Part shown: piece after piece, positions 26,311 through 35,647 of the stretch
How positions within the stretch are numbered: the first letter of the stretch is position 1
Layout: every line of letters starts with the position of its first letter
From: Acidisphaera sp. S103
GTDB taxonomy: Bacteria > Pseudomonadota > Alphaproteobacteria > Acetobacterales > Acetobacteraceae
Assembly (NCBI RefSeq): GCF_009765975.1
Contig: NZ_LMUJ01000108.1
Coordinates: forward strand, 128,646 to 192,645
Length of the DNA stretch: 64,000 nucleotides
Reading direction: 5' to 3'
Translations under genes and position numbers: made by a program
Notes under the pieces: generated by a model
Told to the model about the DNA's origin: nothing
The model's database searches: none
Seen by the model: only the letters and a program-made list of their open reading frames with translations

Positions 26311-26784
26311 ATGTCCACAGACCGCCCGCCTTTCCCGCCGTTCACCCTTGAGACCGCACGTCAGAAAGTCCGCGGCGCCGAGGATGGCTGGAACACCCGC
26401 AATCCCGAACGCGTGTCCCTGGCCTACACGGAGGACAGCGTCTGGCGGAACCGCAGCGAATTCGTGCGGGGCCGTCCGGCCATCGTCACCTTCCTGACCC
26501 GCAAGTGGAACCGGGAACTGGACTACCGTCTGATCAAGGAACTCTGGGCATTTACCGATAATCGCATCGCCGTACGCTTCGCCTACGAATACCACGACGA
26601 TTCAGGCAACTGGTTCAGAGCGTACGGCAATGAGAACTGGAAGTTCGATGACCACGGACTGATGCGCACCCGCCATGCCAGCATCAACGACCTGCCGATC
26701 AACCCCGACGCTCGGTTGTTCCACTGGGATTCCAGCGCGCCCCGGCCGACGGATCATCCGGGGCTAACCGAATTGGGCCTGTGA
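26311..26784 (+). CDS. nuclear transport factor 2-like, DUF1348 family protein
   Basis: 157 residues; the whole protein matches the DUF1348 pattern: [53 protein letters not shown] and YGNENWEF-like [14 protein letters not shown]. The fold is a small alpha+beta cone (NTF2/SnoaL-like). Its biochemical role is unknown. AGGCAGGAG lies upstream of the ATG. It likely shares a transcript with gpmI and converges with the MFS gene at 26798. Confidence 0.92.
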   Translation: MSTDRPPFPPFTLETARQKVRGAEDGWNTRNPERVSLAYTEDSVWRNRSEFVRGRPAIVTFLTRKWNRELDYRLIKELWAFTDNRIAVRFAYEYHDDSGNWFRAYGNENWKFDDHGLMRTRHASINDLPINPDARLFHWDSSAPRPTDHPGLTELGL

Positions 26785-26797
26785 CGCGGCGCACGGT

Positions 26798-28120
26798 TCA
26801 TCGCCGAACCGGCGCCAACGCGCCCGCCGACACCGCCCCTCGCGGCATCCACAACGCGCACCCCAACGCGGTCAGCGTCGAAACGAATGCCGCCCCGGCC
26901 AGAACATAAAGCCCAGCCTGGAAGCTGCCGGTCGCATCCTTCGCATAGCCCACGGCGATCGGCCCCAGATACCCGGCGAAGTTGCCCAGCGAGTTGATCA
27001 GCGCCAACCCAGCCGCCAACGCCGTTCCAGTCAGGAACGTCGAGGGCAGCGGCCAGAACGGCGACTTCATTCCGTAGAATCCGGTCGTCGCCATCGCGAA
27101 CGCCGCCAGCACCCACAAGCTGTCGTGCAGCATCGCCGCCAGCACCATGCCGATCGTCGAAAGCCCGCAGGTCACCACCAGCGTCCAGTACCGGTCCGTG
27201 GCTTTGTCCGACAGATGGCCGCACACCACGATCGCGATGGTTCCGAACACATACGGCACTCCCGTCAGCAATCCGGCCTGCGTGTTCGACACGCCGATCG
27301 ACTTCAAAATCTGCGGCAGGAACAGCACGGTGCCTACGCCAGCCATACCAATGCCCGCGAAGATCACCGTCAGAACCAGCACCCTCGGGTTGGTCATCGC
27401 CGAGAAAACCGAGTGGCTGCGCACCTTTTCGATCGCATGCACTTCCCGCCGCAGCGCGTCGTCCAGCCAGGCTCGCTGTTCAGGCGCCAGCCATTTGGCC
27501 TCCGACGGCCGCTCAGTCAGGCAAAACAGGACAGCGACGCCGACCAGCGTGGTGGGTATGCCTTCGCCCACGAACATCCACTGCCAGCCATGCAGGCCCC
27601 AGACACCATCCATCTGTAGGAACGCAGTCGAGAGCGGCGCACCGATAGCCGTCGCCAACGGCAGGCCGGTCAGGAACCAGCCGACGACGCGGCCGCGATG
27701 TTGCTGCGGGAACCACCGATGGAAATACAGCAACAGCCCCGGAAACAATCCCGCCTCCGCCACACCCAACAGCACGCGGACGACAAAGAAGCTCTTCGGA
27801 CCGGTCACCAGCGCGGTCGCGGCCGACAGCAACCCCCAGGAAATCATGATGCGCGCGATCCAGAGTCGCGCTCCGACTTTTTCCAGTATGATGTTTGAGG
27901 GCACCTCCAGCAGGCAGTAACCCCAGAAGAACGCGCCGGCCGCCAGGCCATAAACATAGGCACTCAGGCCCAGATCGCGGTTCATCGTCAGCGCCGCGAA
28001 GCTGACGTTGATGCGATCGACATAGCAAAGAATGTAAAGCAAAAAGCAGAACGGCACCACGCGCAGATAGACTTTGCGAAGTGTTGCTCGTTCCAAAGCC
28101 GAGACCTCGGGTGCGTCCAT
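26798..28120 (-). CDS. MFS transporter, anion:cation symporter (ACS) family
   Basis: 440 residues with 12 predicted membrane helices. YILCYVDRINVSFAALTMN, GLAAGAFFWGYCLLEVPSN and LLGVAEAGLFPGLLLYFHRWF are signature stretches of the ACS family, which imports organic anions such as tartrate, phthalate, glucarate or hexuronates with protons. GGGAGGAGG sits upstream of the ATG. It is divergent, over 221 bases, from the argE-like/astE-like/amidohydrolase operon and may import its substrate. Confidence 0.93.
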   Translation of the reverse strand: MDAPEVSALERATLRKVYLRVVPFCFLLYILCYVDRINVSFAALTMNRDLGLSAYVYGLAAGAFFWGYCLLEVPSNIILEKVGARLWIARIMISWGLLSAATALVTGPKSFFVVRVLLGVAEAGLFPGLLLYFHRWFPQQHRGRVVGWFLTGLPLATAIGAPLSTAFLQMDGVWGLHGWQWMFVGEGIPTTLVGVAVLFCLTERPSEAKWLAPEQRAWLDDALRREVHAIEKVRSHSVFSAMTNPRVLVLTVIFAGIGMAGVGTVLFLPQILKSIGVSNTQAGLLTGVPYVFGTIAIVVCGHLSDKATDRYWTLVVTCGLSTIGMVLAAMLHDSLWVLAAFAMATTGFYGMKSPFWPLPSTFLTGTALAAGLALINSLGNFAGYLGPIAVGYAKDATGSFQAGLYVLAGAAFVSTLTALGCALWMPRGAVSAGALAPVRR

Positions 28121-28341
28121 GATCGCCTCCTCCCGCCCGTTATTCTCATGACGATGTCATTCGGGCACCGCCCGAAGCAAGGACTATCGGCACGCCGCAC
28201 CCGCCCGCACGGCCTCACCGGAATGTGAGGAGCGCCGCTTCCTCCGGCTTTCGCCGCCGGGATCGTCGTTTTCCCGTCCTTTGTGCCCCACTCGACCCCA
28301 CCCTCGGTTGCCGCCCGCGCGGACCCGTATAAAGTGCAGTT

Positions 28342-29520
28342 ATGGATACCGCCCAAACCGCCGCGCCCCGAATGACCACCGCTGAACTGCTGGAACGGCT
28401 GGTGGCCTTCGACACGACGAGCCGCAATTCGAACCTGAAGCTGATCAGCTTTATCCGCGAATATCTCGACGGCCTTGGCGTGGCCTATCGCGTCAGCACC
28501 GACGCGGCGGGGCAGAAAGCCAATATCCACGCCATCATCGGCCCACAGACAGCCGGCGGCCTGGCGCTCAGCGGCCACGTCGATACGGTGCCGGTCGACG
28601 GCCAAGCCTGGACCGGCGATCCGTTTGCCCTGCGCCGCCGCGACGGCAAACTGTTCGCCCGCGGCAGTTGCGACATGAAGGGCTTCGTCGCCGCCTGCCT
28701 GTCCGCCGTGCCGGATTTCCAGGCCCGCGAGCTGGTGCGTCCGCTGCATCTGTTCATCAGCTATGACGAGGAAGTCGGCTGCGGCGGTGCCAAGCGCCTG
28801 ATCCAGGATCTGGCCGAGTCCGGCCTGCGTCCCGATCTGTGCGTGGTCGGCGAACCCTCCAGCATGAAGCCGATCCTGGCGCACAAGGGCAAACTCAACC
28901 TCAACGTGACGGTGCGCGGCCTGCCCGGCCATTCCAGTGAGCCGGCGAAGGGCGTCAACGCCGTCCAGGCCGCCGGCGAGGCGATCGCCTGGGTCGCCCG
29001 CGAAGCCCGCCGCCTGGCCGCCGAAGGTCCGTTCGAGGATGGTTTCGATCCGGCCTACACCACCATCCATGTTGGCACGGTCGAAGGCGGCACCATCCTG
29101 AACATCATTCCGGAACGGGCGGCGTTCACCATGGAATGGCGGCCGATCCCGGGGGATTCGCCGTATCGTCACCTCGACCGGATGAAAGCGCAGATCGCCG
29201 AAACGATCGAGCCGGCAATGAAGGCCGTGCATCCCGACTGCGGTTTCACCTACGAAATCGGACTGGAAATGCCGGGCATGGCGTTGCCGGCGGACCACGC
29301 GCTCGCCACCGAGGTAAAGCACGTCGTCGGGTCCAACAGTGCGGGCAAGGTCGCCTATGGCACCGAGGGCGGTTTCTACGAAAATGCCGGCATCCCAACG
29401 ATCATCTGCGGACCCGGCGACATCGCCCAGGCGCATCAGCCGGACGAGTGGATCGCCGAATCCGAGTTGGAAGCCTGTGACAAATTCATCCGCCGTCTTG
29501 CGGATCGGCTGCTAGTCTGA
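28342..29520 (+). CDS. argE: M20 family metallopeptidase, acetylornithine deacetylase (ArgE)-like
   Basis: 392 residues. The dinuclear zinc site reads GHVDTVPVDG (His, Asp), GSCDMKGFVAA, SYDEEVGCGG (catalytic Glu pair) and near the C-terminus CGPGDIAQAHQPDEW with the last His. This is the ArgE/DapE group; ArgE hydrolyses N-acetylornithine. Neighbours are an aspartoacylase-like gene 14 bases downstream and an amidohydrolase, not arginine-biosynthesis genes, so the substrate may be another N-acyl amino acid. No clear ribosome site is visible ahead of the ATG. Confidence 0.87.
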   Translation: MDTAQTAAPRMTTAELLERLVAFDTTSRNSNLKLISFIREYLDGLGVAYRVSTDAAGQKANIHAIIGPQTAGGLALSGHVDTVPVDGQAWTGDPFALRRRDGKLFARGSCDMKGFVAACLSAVPDFQARELVRPLHLFISYDEEVGCGGAKRLIQDLAESGLRPDLCVVGEPSSMKPILAHKGKLNLNVTVRGLPGHSSEPAKGVNAVQAAGEAIAWVAREARRLAAEGPFEDGFDPAYTTIHVGTVEGGTILNIIPERAAFTMEWRPIPGDSPYRHLDRMKAQIAETIEPAMKAVHPDCGFTYEIGLEMPGMALPADHALATEVKHVVGSNSAGKVAYGTEGGFYENAGIPTIICGPGDIAQAHQPDEWIAESELEACDKFIRRLADRLLV

Positions 29521-29534
29521 TCCAAGATAAGCAA

Positions 29535-30500
29535 ATGGGTTCTCTCAACACCCCTGCCGCGCTGCCGGAATTCAAGGTTCGCATCTGCCGGCCTGATATT
29601 TCCCCGTGGGTGGCGGGTAATACGGGCATCACCGGCGTCACGACGCTGGAGTCCGGCTGTCCGGGCCCGCACGTGGCCCTGTTCTCGCTGATGCACGGCA
29701 ACGAACTCGCCGGTGCGATCGTGCTGGATCGACTGCTGCGCGCCGGCCTGACACCGACAAAGGGAAAATTGTCGTTCGGCTTCCTGAACCTGACCGCGTT
29801 CGATCGCTTCGATCCCCAGCGGCCCACCGCGTCACGCTTCATCGATGAAGACATGAATCGAGTCTGGGACGAAACAATCCTGCAAGGCCCCCGCCACTCC
29901 ATCGAACTCGACCGTGCCAGGGAAATCCGTTCATTTGTCGATACCATCGATGTGCTGCTGGATTTGCACTCCATGCTGTGGCCGTCCGAAGCGCTGATCC
30001 TCAGCGGCGCGCCCGCCAAGGGCCGGTCCCTCGCACAGGCGATCGGCACCCCCCCGTTGGTGGTGGCCGATCATGGTCACGTCAACGGCCGGCGCCTGAT
30101 CGATTTCCCCCGGTTTTCCAGCCCCGAGACCCCCTACGCCGCCTGCCTGGTCGAAGCCGGCCAGCATTGGGAACAAATCACCATCGACACCATAGCGGCG
30201 TGCGTGGCCTGCCTGCTGCGGCACCTGGGCATCGTCGGTTCGGACGCGCCGCTGCCACCCGCACCCGCCCCGGCGGTGGCACGCACCGCAACGGTAACGA
30301 CCGCGGTGACGGCGATGACCTCCAGCTTCGCCTTCGTGCAGACCTACCGGGGGGGCGACATCATCCCCCGCCGCAATACCCTGATCGCGATGGACGGGGA
30401 CACCGAAATCCGTACACCGCACGACAACTGCCTTCTGGTGATGCCCAGCCTGCGCCCAAGCCGAGGACATACCGCGGTGCGGCTGGGACGGTTCGAGTAA
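29535..30500 (+). CDS. succinylglutamate desuccinylase/aspartoacylase family protein
   Basis: 321 residues. Zinc ligands are seen in LMHGNELAGAI (His, Glu) and LLDLHSMLW (His), with the catalytic Glu in CLVEAGQHWE, as in AstE/ASPA. The family removes succinyl or acetyl groups from amino acids, or acts as a small M14-like carboxypeptidase. The C-terminal beta domain (about 250-321) is separated by an Ala/Pro/Thr-rich linker. It lies between ArgE-like and ACMSD-like genes, so all three probably act on one acylated or amide compound. Confidence 0.86.
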   Translation: MGSLNTPAALPEFKVRICRPDISPWVAGNTGITGVTTLESGCPGPHVALFSLMHGNELAGAIVLDRLLRAGLTPTKGKLSFGFLNLTAFDRFDPQRPTASRFIDEDMNRVWDETILQGPRHSIELDRAREIRSFVDTIDVLLDLHSMLWPSEALILSGAPAKGRSLAQAIGTPPLVVADHGHVNGRRLIDFPRFSSPETPYAACLVEAGQHWEQITIDTIAACVACLLRHLGIVGSDAPLPPAPAPAVARTATVTTAVTAMTSSFAFVQTYRGGDIIPRRNTLIAMDGDTEIRTPHDNCLLVMPSLRPSRGHTAVRLGRFE

Positions 30501-30542
30501 GCCCGCCAACAACCCAAGAAACCATTAAGGGGAGAAACCAAA

Positions 30543-31601
30543 ATGCCCATCATCACCAGCGCCCTGGCCGGCCTCGCATTCGTCGGCTGCGCGATATCCA
30601 GCGTGACCCAGCCACCCACCGCACAACCGCGCCGCCGTGAAACCGTGATCAACGGCAAACGAGTCAAGACCATCGACATCCACGCCCATTGCATCGTCCC
30701 GGCCGCCGCCGCGCTGATCAACCATCCGCTGGAAGCGCCCGGCTTGCTGATGACCGACACCAGCACCCGCATCGCCGCGATGGATGCGCAAGGCATCGAT
30801 GTCGAAGCCCTCAGCATCAATCCCTACTGGTACCGAGCCGAACGTGACGTCGCCGCCCAACTGATCAAGACCCAGAACGAAGCACTGGTGGAATTCTGCA
30901 CCGCCAGCCCCGACCGGTTCGTTGCCTTCGCAACCGCGTCGCTGCAACATCCCGACCTGGCCGCCGAACAAGTCGAACACGCCGTCAAAAAGCTCGGTTT
31001 TCGCGGTGTCGGTGTCGCCGGCAGCGTCGCCGGCGAGGAACTCGCCAACCCCCGCTTCCATCCGTTCTGGGCGAAATGCGAGGAACTCGGCGTCCTCGTC
31101 TTCATGCATCCGCTCGGCACCCGCGAACTGGAACCCAGCGGCCGACTCGCCGGCAATGGCCTGTTGACCAACACGATCGGCAACCCGCTCGAAACCACCA
31201 TTGCGCTGTCGCACCTGATTTTCGAAGGCACGCTCGACCGCTTTCCCGGCCTCAAGATTTGTGCCGCACACGGCGGCGGCTTCCTGGCATCCTATGCCAA
31301 CCGCTCGGACGCGGTCATGCGCACCTTCCCCGACCGGGTCGGCCCATTCCCCAAGAAAAACCCGACCGCCTATCTCAAGGACGGTCAACTCTACTTCGAC
31401 ACGATCGTCTTCACGCCCGAAGCGCTGCGTCACCTCATCGCCGAAACCGGCCCCGGCCAGATCATGCTGGGCACCGACTATCCGTTCCCGTGGACCAGCA
31501 CCGAAGTCGACCTGATACTCAACACGCCCGGACTGACCGACGATCAGCGCGTCGCCATGCTCGGCGGCACCGCGGCCAAACTGCTGGGCATCGCGTCCTG
31601 A
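30543..31601 (+). CDS. amidohydrolase family protein, ACMSD-like, with an N-terminal export-like segment
   Basis: 352 residues. The barrel begins at IDIHAHCIVP (HxH metal site), has LVFMHPLG, ICAAHGGGFLASY and the final Asp in MLGTDYPFPW, which is the amidohydrolase_2/ACMSD pattern of decarboxylases and hydrolases. Unusually, residues 1-35 look like a hydrophobic signal (LAGLAFVGCAISS) followed by a Pro/Arg-rich linker, possibly a lipoprotein-type leader. AAGGGGAGAAACC upstream fixes the start at 30543. Third gene of the argE-like series. Confidence 0.87.
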   Translation: MPIITSALAGLAFVGCAISSVTQPPTAQPRRRETVINGKRVKTIDIHAHCIVPAAAALINHPLEAPGLLMTDTSTRIAAMDAQGIDVEALSINPYWYRAERDVAAQLIKTQNEALVEFCTASPDRFVAFATASLQHPDLAAEQVEHAVKKLGFRGVGVAGSVAGEELANPRFHPFWAKCEELGVLVFMHPLGTRELEPSGRLAGNGLLTNTIGNPLETTIALSHLIFEGTLDRFPGLKICAAHGGGFLASYANRSDAVMRTFPDRVGPFPKKNPTAYLKDGQLYFDTIVFTPEALRHLIAETGPGQIMLGTDYPFPWTSTEVDLILNTPGLTDDQRVAMLGGTAAKLLGIAS

Positions 31602-31650
31602 CCGTTCGAGGAGAAACAACCGCTGCACGGGAGGCACCGCCGCCCAATCC

Positions 31651-31680
31651 CGTCATGGCGTGCGAAGGCTCCCCATGACG
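31651..31680. repeat. hairpin repeat, CGTCAT family (degenerate copy)
   Basis: CGTCATGG at 31651-31658 and CCATGACG at 31673-31680 form a perfect 8-bp stem around a GC-rich loop. It lies between convergent genes. Flanking CGTCAT and the GAAG in the loop place it with the copies at 34389, 44369, 59933 and 62190, but its inner arms no longer pair. Confidence 0.55.
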
Positions 31681-31730
31681 ATGAGAGGCTGCGGCGGTCG
31701 TCAAACGATTTGGTTATTGTTGCGTCCCGC

Positions 31731-32570
31731 CTAAAGCAGATCCAACCCGACTTTCCGTGACGGCGGCCGATGCGCCGCATCGATCGCCGTCAAATCCTCT
31801 GCTGTCAGCGTAATCTCCCCGGCCGCGGCATTCTCCCGCACATGCGCCAGGTCAGCCGCTTTCGGAATAGAAATGACTTGGCCAGCCCGCATGCCCCAGG
31901 CAATCGCGATCTGCGCCGGCGTCGCACCATGCCGCGCGGCCACCGCCTGCAACGCCGACGATCCCAGCAACCGCCGCACATGATGCCCCAGCGGCGAATA
32001 CGCCATCACCGGAATGGCGTGGGCAGCACACCAGGGCAGCAGATCGAACTCGATACCCCGGCTATCCGGATGATACAGCACCTGGTTGGCCGCGCACGCT
32101 GATCCGCCAGGCACCGCGACCAGTTCTTCCATGTCGGCGGTGTCCAGGTTCGACACGCCCCAATACCGGATCTTCCCGGCCGCCTTCAAAGCCTGGAACG
32201 CCCCGACCGTCTCCGCCAACGGATGTCCGCCCCGCCAGTGCAGCAGATACAGATCGATCCGATCCGTCGCCAGCCGCTTCAAGCTCCGCTCGCAGGCCGC
32301 TACGGTCCCCGCAAGCGAAGCATTCTGCGGCAGCACCTTGCTGACGATGAACACGCGATCCCGAATGCCCCGAACCGCCTGCGCGACAACCTGCTCCGCC
32401 CCGCCGGACGCATACATCTCCGCCGTGTCGAGCAGCGTCATCCCCAGGTCGACACCCAGCCGCAGCGCATCGGCTTCCTTAGCTGCCTCGCCACGCCGCT
32501 CACCCATATACCAGGTCCCCTGCCCAAGCGCGGGAACCGTCTCACCCCCTGGCAGTGCAACCGTTCGCAT
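31731..32570 (-). CDS. aldo/keto reductase
   Basis: About 279 residues from the ATG at 32570; a GTG one codon earlier is possible. The tetrad is in place: LLDTAEMYASGG (Asp, Tyr), IVSKVLPQ (Lys) and LYLLHWRGG (His). MAYSPLGHH and IPKAADLAHVREN form the NADPH site. It resembles the YeaE/AKR5-like methylglyoxal and 2,5-diketogluconate reductases. Its start codon shares a base with the stop of the upstream dipeptidase gene (TGATG), so the two are translationally coupled. Confidence 0.92.
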   Translation of the reverse strand: MRTVALPGGETVPALGQGTWYMGERRGEAAKEADALRLGVDLGMTLLDTAEMYASGGAEQVVAQAVRGIRDRVFIVSKVLPQNASLAGTVAACERSLKRLATDRIDLYLLHWRGGHPLAETVGAFQALKAAGKIRYWGVSNLDTADMEELVAVPGGSACAANQVLYHPDSRGIEFDLLPWCAAHAIPVMAYSPLGHHVRRLLGSSALQAVAARHGATPAQIAIAWGMRAGQVISIPKAADLAHVRENAAAGEITLTAEDLTAIDAAHRPPSRKVGLDLL

Positions 32571-33598
32571 CACTGTGCCAACCCCTCCGCCACCCGCATC
32601 ACCCGGAGGAAATTACCCCCCCACAACTTCTCCAGCGCCCCACGGTCATAGCCGCGCCGCACCAGTTCGATCGTGATGTTCGGACACTGACTGGCATCAT
32701 GCCAGTCGGAGAACCCACCGCCGCCGTCGAAATCCGATGAAATCCCGACATGGTCGATTCCAATCCGCTTCACCGCGTAGTCGATATGATCGGCAAAGTC
32801 GGAAACGGTTACTTCCTCCGGCTTGGCGTTCGGCTTCACGAACGCGGCCACGGCGGTGATCTGGATCACCCCGCGCACGTCCCGGATCACATCCAACTGC
32901 CAGTCCGTCATGTTGCGGGAATGATCGCACAACGCACTGACACAAGAATGTGTCGAAACGATCGGCGACCGGGACTCCTCCGCCGCCTGCACCATCGTGT
33001 CGCGAGACGTATGCGCCACATCCACCAGCATGCCGACCCGGTTCATCGCCGCCACCGCCGCCCGCCCCAACGCCGACAGCCCCCCGTGCTCGGTTTCCCG
33101 ATCCCCCAGGTCACGCCGAGGGTTGCAGGAATCCGCCAGCGCGTTATGGCCATTATGCGTCATGGTCATGTAAACTGCCCCGCGCGCGCGAAATTCGGCG
33201 ATGCGCGACAAATCCGCCCCCACCGCAAACCCGTTCTCGACACAGGGCACGATGGCCAGCACCCCGTCCCGCTTCGCCGCCACGATCGCATCGGCTCGGG
33301 TCGTGACCCGCATCGGGATCTGGGACGGCATACGCTCCATCCCGCCGATTTGGTCCAGCATCGCCGCCGCGCGCAGATAGGCCGCGTCTTCGGACGCCGG
33401 GGAGCGGACAACTTGCGGCACATACGCCACAAAACAGGCAGCACTCAGGCCACCGCGAATCATCTTTGGCAAATCGACCCGCCGTGGACCATCCTGGAAC
33501 GGGTCCGGACCCGTCGGCCAGGGAATATCGATATGCGTATCCAGCGTCACGATGGTCCGGTGGATCGAGAGTGCGTCAGGCTGTATGGCGTCGTTCAT
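32570..33598 (-). CDS. membrane dipeptidase (peptidase family M19)
   Basis: 342 residues from the ATG at 33598; a GTG two codons earlier also fits. The renal dipeptidase family is shown by the first metal motif DTHIDIPW, YMTMTHNGHNALADS, MLVDVAHTSRDTM and STHSCVSALCDHSRNM, then GISSDFDGGGG. Such zinc enzymes hydrolyse dipeptides, including D-amino acid-containing ones, and some beta-lactams. No signal peptide or anchor is visible, so it is probably cytosolic. Coupled to the aldo/keto reductase downstream. Confidence 0.92.
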   Translation of the reverse strand: MNDAIQPDALSIHRTIVTLDTHIDIPWPTGPDPFQDGPRRVDLPKMIRGGLSAACFVAYVPQVVRSPASEDAAYLRAAAMLDQIGGMERMPSQIPMRVTTRADAIVAAKRDGVLAIVPCVENGFAVGADLSRIAEFRARGAVYMTMTHNGHNALADSCNPRRDLGDRETEHGGLSALGRAAVAAMNRVGMLVDVAHTSRDTMVQAAEESRSPIVSTHSCVSALCDHSRNMTDWQLDVIRDVRGVIQITAVAAFVKPNAKPEEVTVSDFADHIDYAVKRIGIDHVGISSDFDGGGGFSDWHDASQCPNITIELVRRGYDRGALEKLWGGNFLRVMRVAEGLAQ

Positions 33599-33651
33599 AC
33601 CCACACGCTCGCAGATAAACGAGCATCACGAAAGAGGCGCGCAAGGACAAA

Positions 33652-34344
33652 ATGAGGACAACATCCGCTTTGCTGCTTGGATTGCTGGTCTGCATCGGAA
33701 CCGCACGAGCCGCGCCGCCACCGCATATCGGTAGTTGGGTACTGACCTGTTCAGCCACGTCCATCTGCCGGTTGCGGGCCGAAAAGCGGTTTGTCGACAA
33801 GGACGGGGTCACTGTGGAGCTGGACGTGCTGTCGGATAGGACAGCGCTGGTGCCGGTACTGGCGCTGCGTGGACTGCCGGCCCAGGCCGTAATGATGGCC
33901 TCGGCGATGGGGACGGTGGGGGCATGGATCCAATTGGACGGCGGTGTTCGACGGGCGCTGGAATGTGCGCCGAATCTGGACGGGTATTTCTGCACGCCGC
34001 GCGGTGACGCGGCTCGAGCGCTCGCGGCGGGACTGCCAACCGCGCGAACGATGACCGCTCGGGTGGAGGCGACTGTCACCGGAATGAAACCGCTACCGGT
34101 AGAGCAGAAAACTCTGGCGCTGGTGGACACGCGGCAGGCGCTGGCAACGCTGGCCGCGGCGGGAGCGGAGCCGGTACCCGATGCGCGGGTAGCGGCGGCC
34201 TCACGGTTGCTACCGCGGACATCCCCCAGCACGCTGGCGGCGATGGCGGACACGGCACTGAAGGCCGCTGGCTACCGCGACGGCCTGGGCGACCTGCCAG
34301 CGCTGATGTCGAAGTACAGGAACAGTAATACGAACCCGCGTTGA
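33652..34344 (+). CDS. secreted protein resembling the invasion-associated locus B (IalB) family
   Basis: 230 residues with a clear Sec signal (residues 1-20, LLLGLLVCIGTARAA). The mature part begins HIGSWVLTC-x7-CRLR, and later has LECAPNLDGYFC. The pattern W-x-L-x-C...C and paired cysteines is seen in IalB-like periplasmic proteins of alphaproteobacteria. The remaining C-terminal 90 residues are Ala/Thr-rich and unrecognised. It has no operon partner: divergent from the dipeptidase gene (53 bases) and convergent with the NAPRT gene. Confidence 0.55.
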   Translation: MRTTSALLLGLLVCIGTARAAPPPHIGSWVLTCSATSICRLRAEKRFVDKDGVTVELDVLSDRTALVPVLALRGLPAQAVMMASAMGTVGAWIQLDGGVRRALECAPNLDGYFCTPRGDAARALAAGLPTARTMTARVEATVTGMKPLPVEQKTLALVDTRQALATLAAAGAEPVPDARVAAASRLLPRTSPSTLAAMADTALKAAGYRDGLGDLPALMSKYRNSNTNPR

Positions 34345-34388
34345 GGCCGATTCTTGCTTCGCCACCTAATTCGCCAGCCCCCTTAATT

Positions 34389-34420
34389 CGTCATGGCCCG
34401 GCGAAGTCCGGGCCATCCGC
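34389..34420. repeat. hairpin repeat, CGTCAT family
   Basis: A perfect 9-bp stem (ATGGCCCGG 34393-34401, CCGGGCCAT 34408-34416, loop CGAAGT) flanked by CGTC and CCGC, in the gap between two convergent genes. Same outer sequence as other copies but different arm bases. May act as a bidirectional terminator. Confidence 0.75.
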
Positions 34421-34491
34421 CCCAGTAACGAACTGAACCAGATGGCCCAAGACCAGGCTGATGTGTCAACATCAACAACCACCTGTACAAT

Positions 34492-35646
34492 TCAATGTCC
34501 GTTGCGTTTCCGTGCCCCATTCTTCCGCAACAGAAACTCCCGCCCGATCTTCACCATCGGTACCCCGTCATATTCCACGATATCCGCCGTGGCGTACGTT
34601 TCATGCCACGAGTCCGGAATAAAACTCCCCGTCCCCACAACATCGATCGGCGCCTTCGCATCCGCCATCACTCGGCACTTCTCCACGCCAAACCCCGACG
34701 AGGCGACAATCCGAACCTTCGGATACCCAGCCTGGTCCAGCGCCTCCCGCATCCGCCAGATCGCCGCGGCGGAGACCCCGGTTCCCACCAGCGCGCGCAA
34801 TTCCGAATCACTGCGGTACCGCCGGATCGCCCCTGGTGCGTAACGTTCCAGCACCGCGTAGCTTTCCGCCGGATCCAGCCCCTCCAGGAACCGCCCGCCA
34901 TGCGTGTCCAGCCGGAACGCCATGTCCCCGGCCGCCGACACGTCCGGGAACCGGGCGCAGACCGCCAATGCGTCGGTGATTTCGCGTCCAAAATAATCCA
35001 CCAGCACCGTCATCGGCTCATTCGGATACGTCTCCCGGAACATCTCGGCCGCCCGCACCGTCGAGCCGGCATAGCCGATCAACGAATGCGGCATCGTCCC
35101 GAATCCCTTGGACGCGCCGAACCAATGCGCGGTGCCATCGTTGGCGTTGCCGATGAAGCCCTTCGCCCCCTCCTGCCTGGCCGCCGCGCTGCCGACGGAC
35201 GCGGCATACGCCATCATGTCCTGCATCTCGGCCCCCGCGCAGTGCCTGGCCTCCATCGCCATGAAGGCAACCCCGGGCAACGACAGCGCCATCTGGTAGG
35301 CATTGTGCGCAGCGACGCAGACCGGTCCGATCTTCTGCAACAAGATGGTTTCGAGATCAGACAGTTGCACCAGGCTGCCGGTCAGATACACGATCGGCTC
35401 ACCGGCACCGACCCAGTCGCCTTCCTGGTAGATCAGATCGACATCAATCTCGGTGCCGCGCCGGTCGGCCGCCGTCTTCAGCCAGTCCAGCATCAGCCTT
35501 GGCGCGCAGATCACCGGCCGGCGCAGGAACAGCGCATAGGTAACCCGCTTGTCGCCGAAACGCGCAACGATTTCTTTGGTGCGGTTGAAGTAACTGTCGG
35601 TCCTGGCGGTTATATCCGCCCCCAGGTCCTCATCCCGCTTGCTCAC
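34492..35646 (-). CDS. nicotinate phosphoribosyltransferase family protein
   Basis: 384 residues from a GTG at 35646. TARTDSYFNRTKEIV at the N-terminus, EARHCAGAEMQDMMAYAAS with the active-site His, GFIGNANDGTAHWFG and SSGFGVEKCR, VDVVGTGSFIPDS match the NAPRTase fold. It would convert nicotinate and PRPP to nicotinate mononucleotide for NAD salvage. The start lies one base after the stop of the class II DAHP synthase gene, so the two are probably cotranscribed. Length agrees with short bacterial NAPRT forms. Confidence 0.88.
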   Translation of the reverse strand: MSKRDEDLGADITARTDSYFNRTKEIVARFGDKRVTYALFLRRPVICAPRLMLDWLKTAADRRGTEIDVDLIYQEGDWVGAGEPIVYLTGSLVQLSDLETILLQKIGPVCVAAHNAYQMALSLPGVAFMAMEARHCAGAEMQDMMAYAASVGSAAARQEGAKGFIGNANDGTAHWFGASKGFGTMPHSLIGYAGSTVRAAEMFRETYPNEPMTVLVDYFGREITDALAVCARFPDVSAAGDMAFRLDTHGGRFLEGLDPAESYAVLERYAPGAIRRYRSDSELRALVGTGVSAAAIWRMREALDQAGYPKVRIVASSGFGVEKCRVMADAKAPIDVVGTGSFIPDSWHETYATADIVEYDGVPMVKIGREFLLRKNGARKRNGH

Positions 35647-35647
35647 G

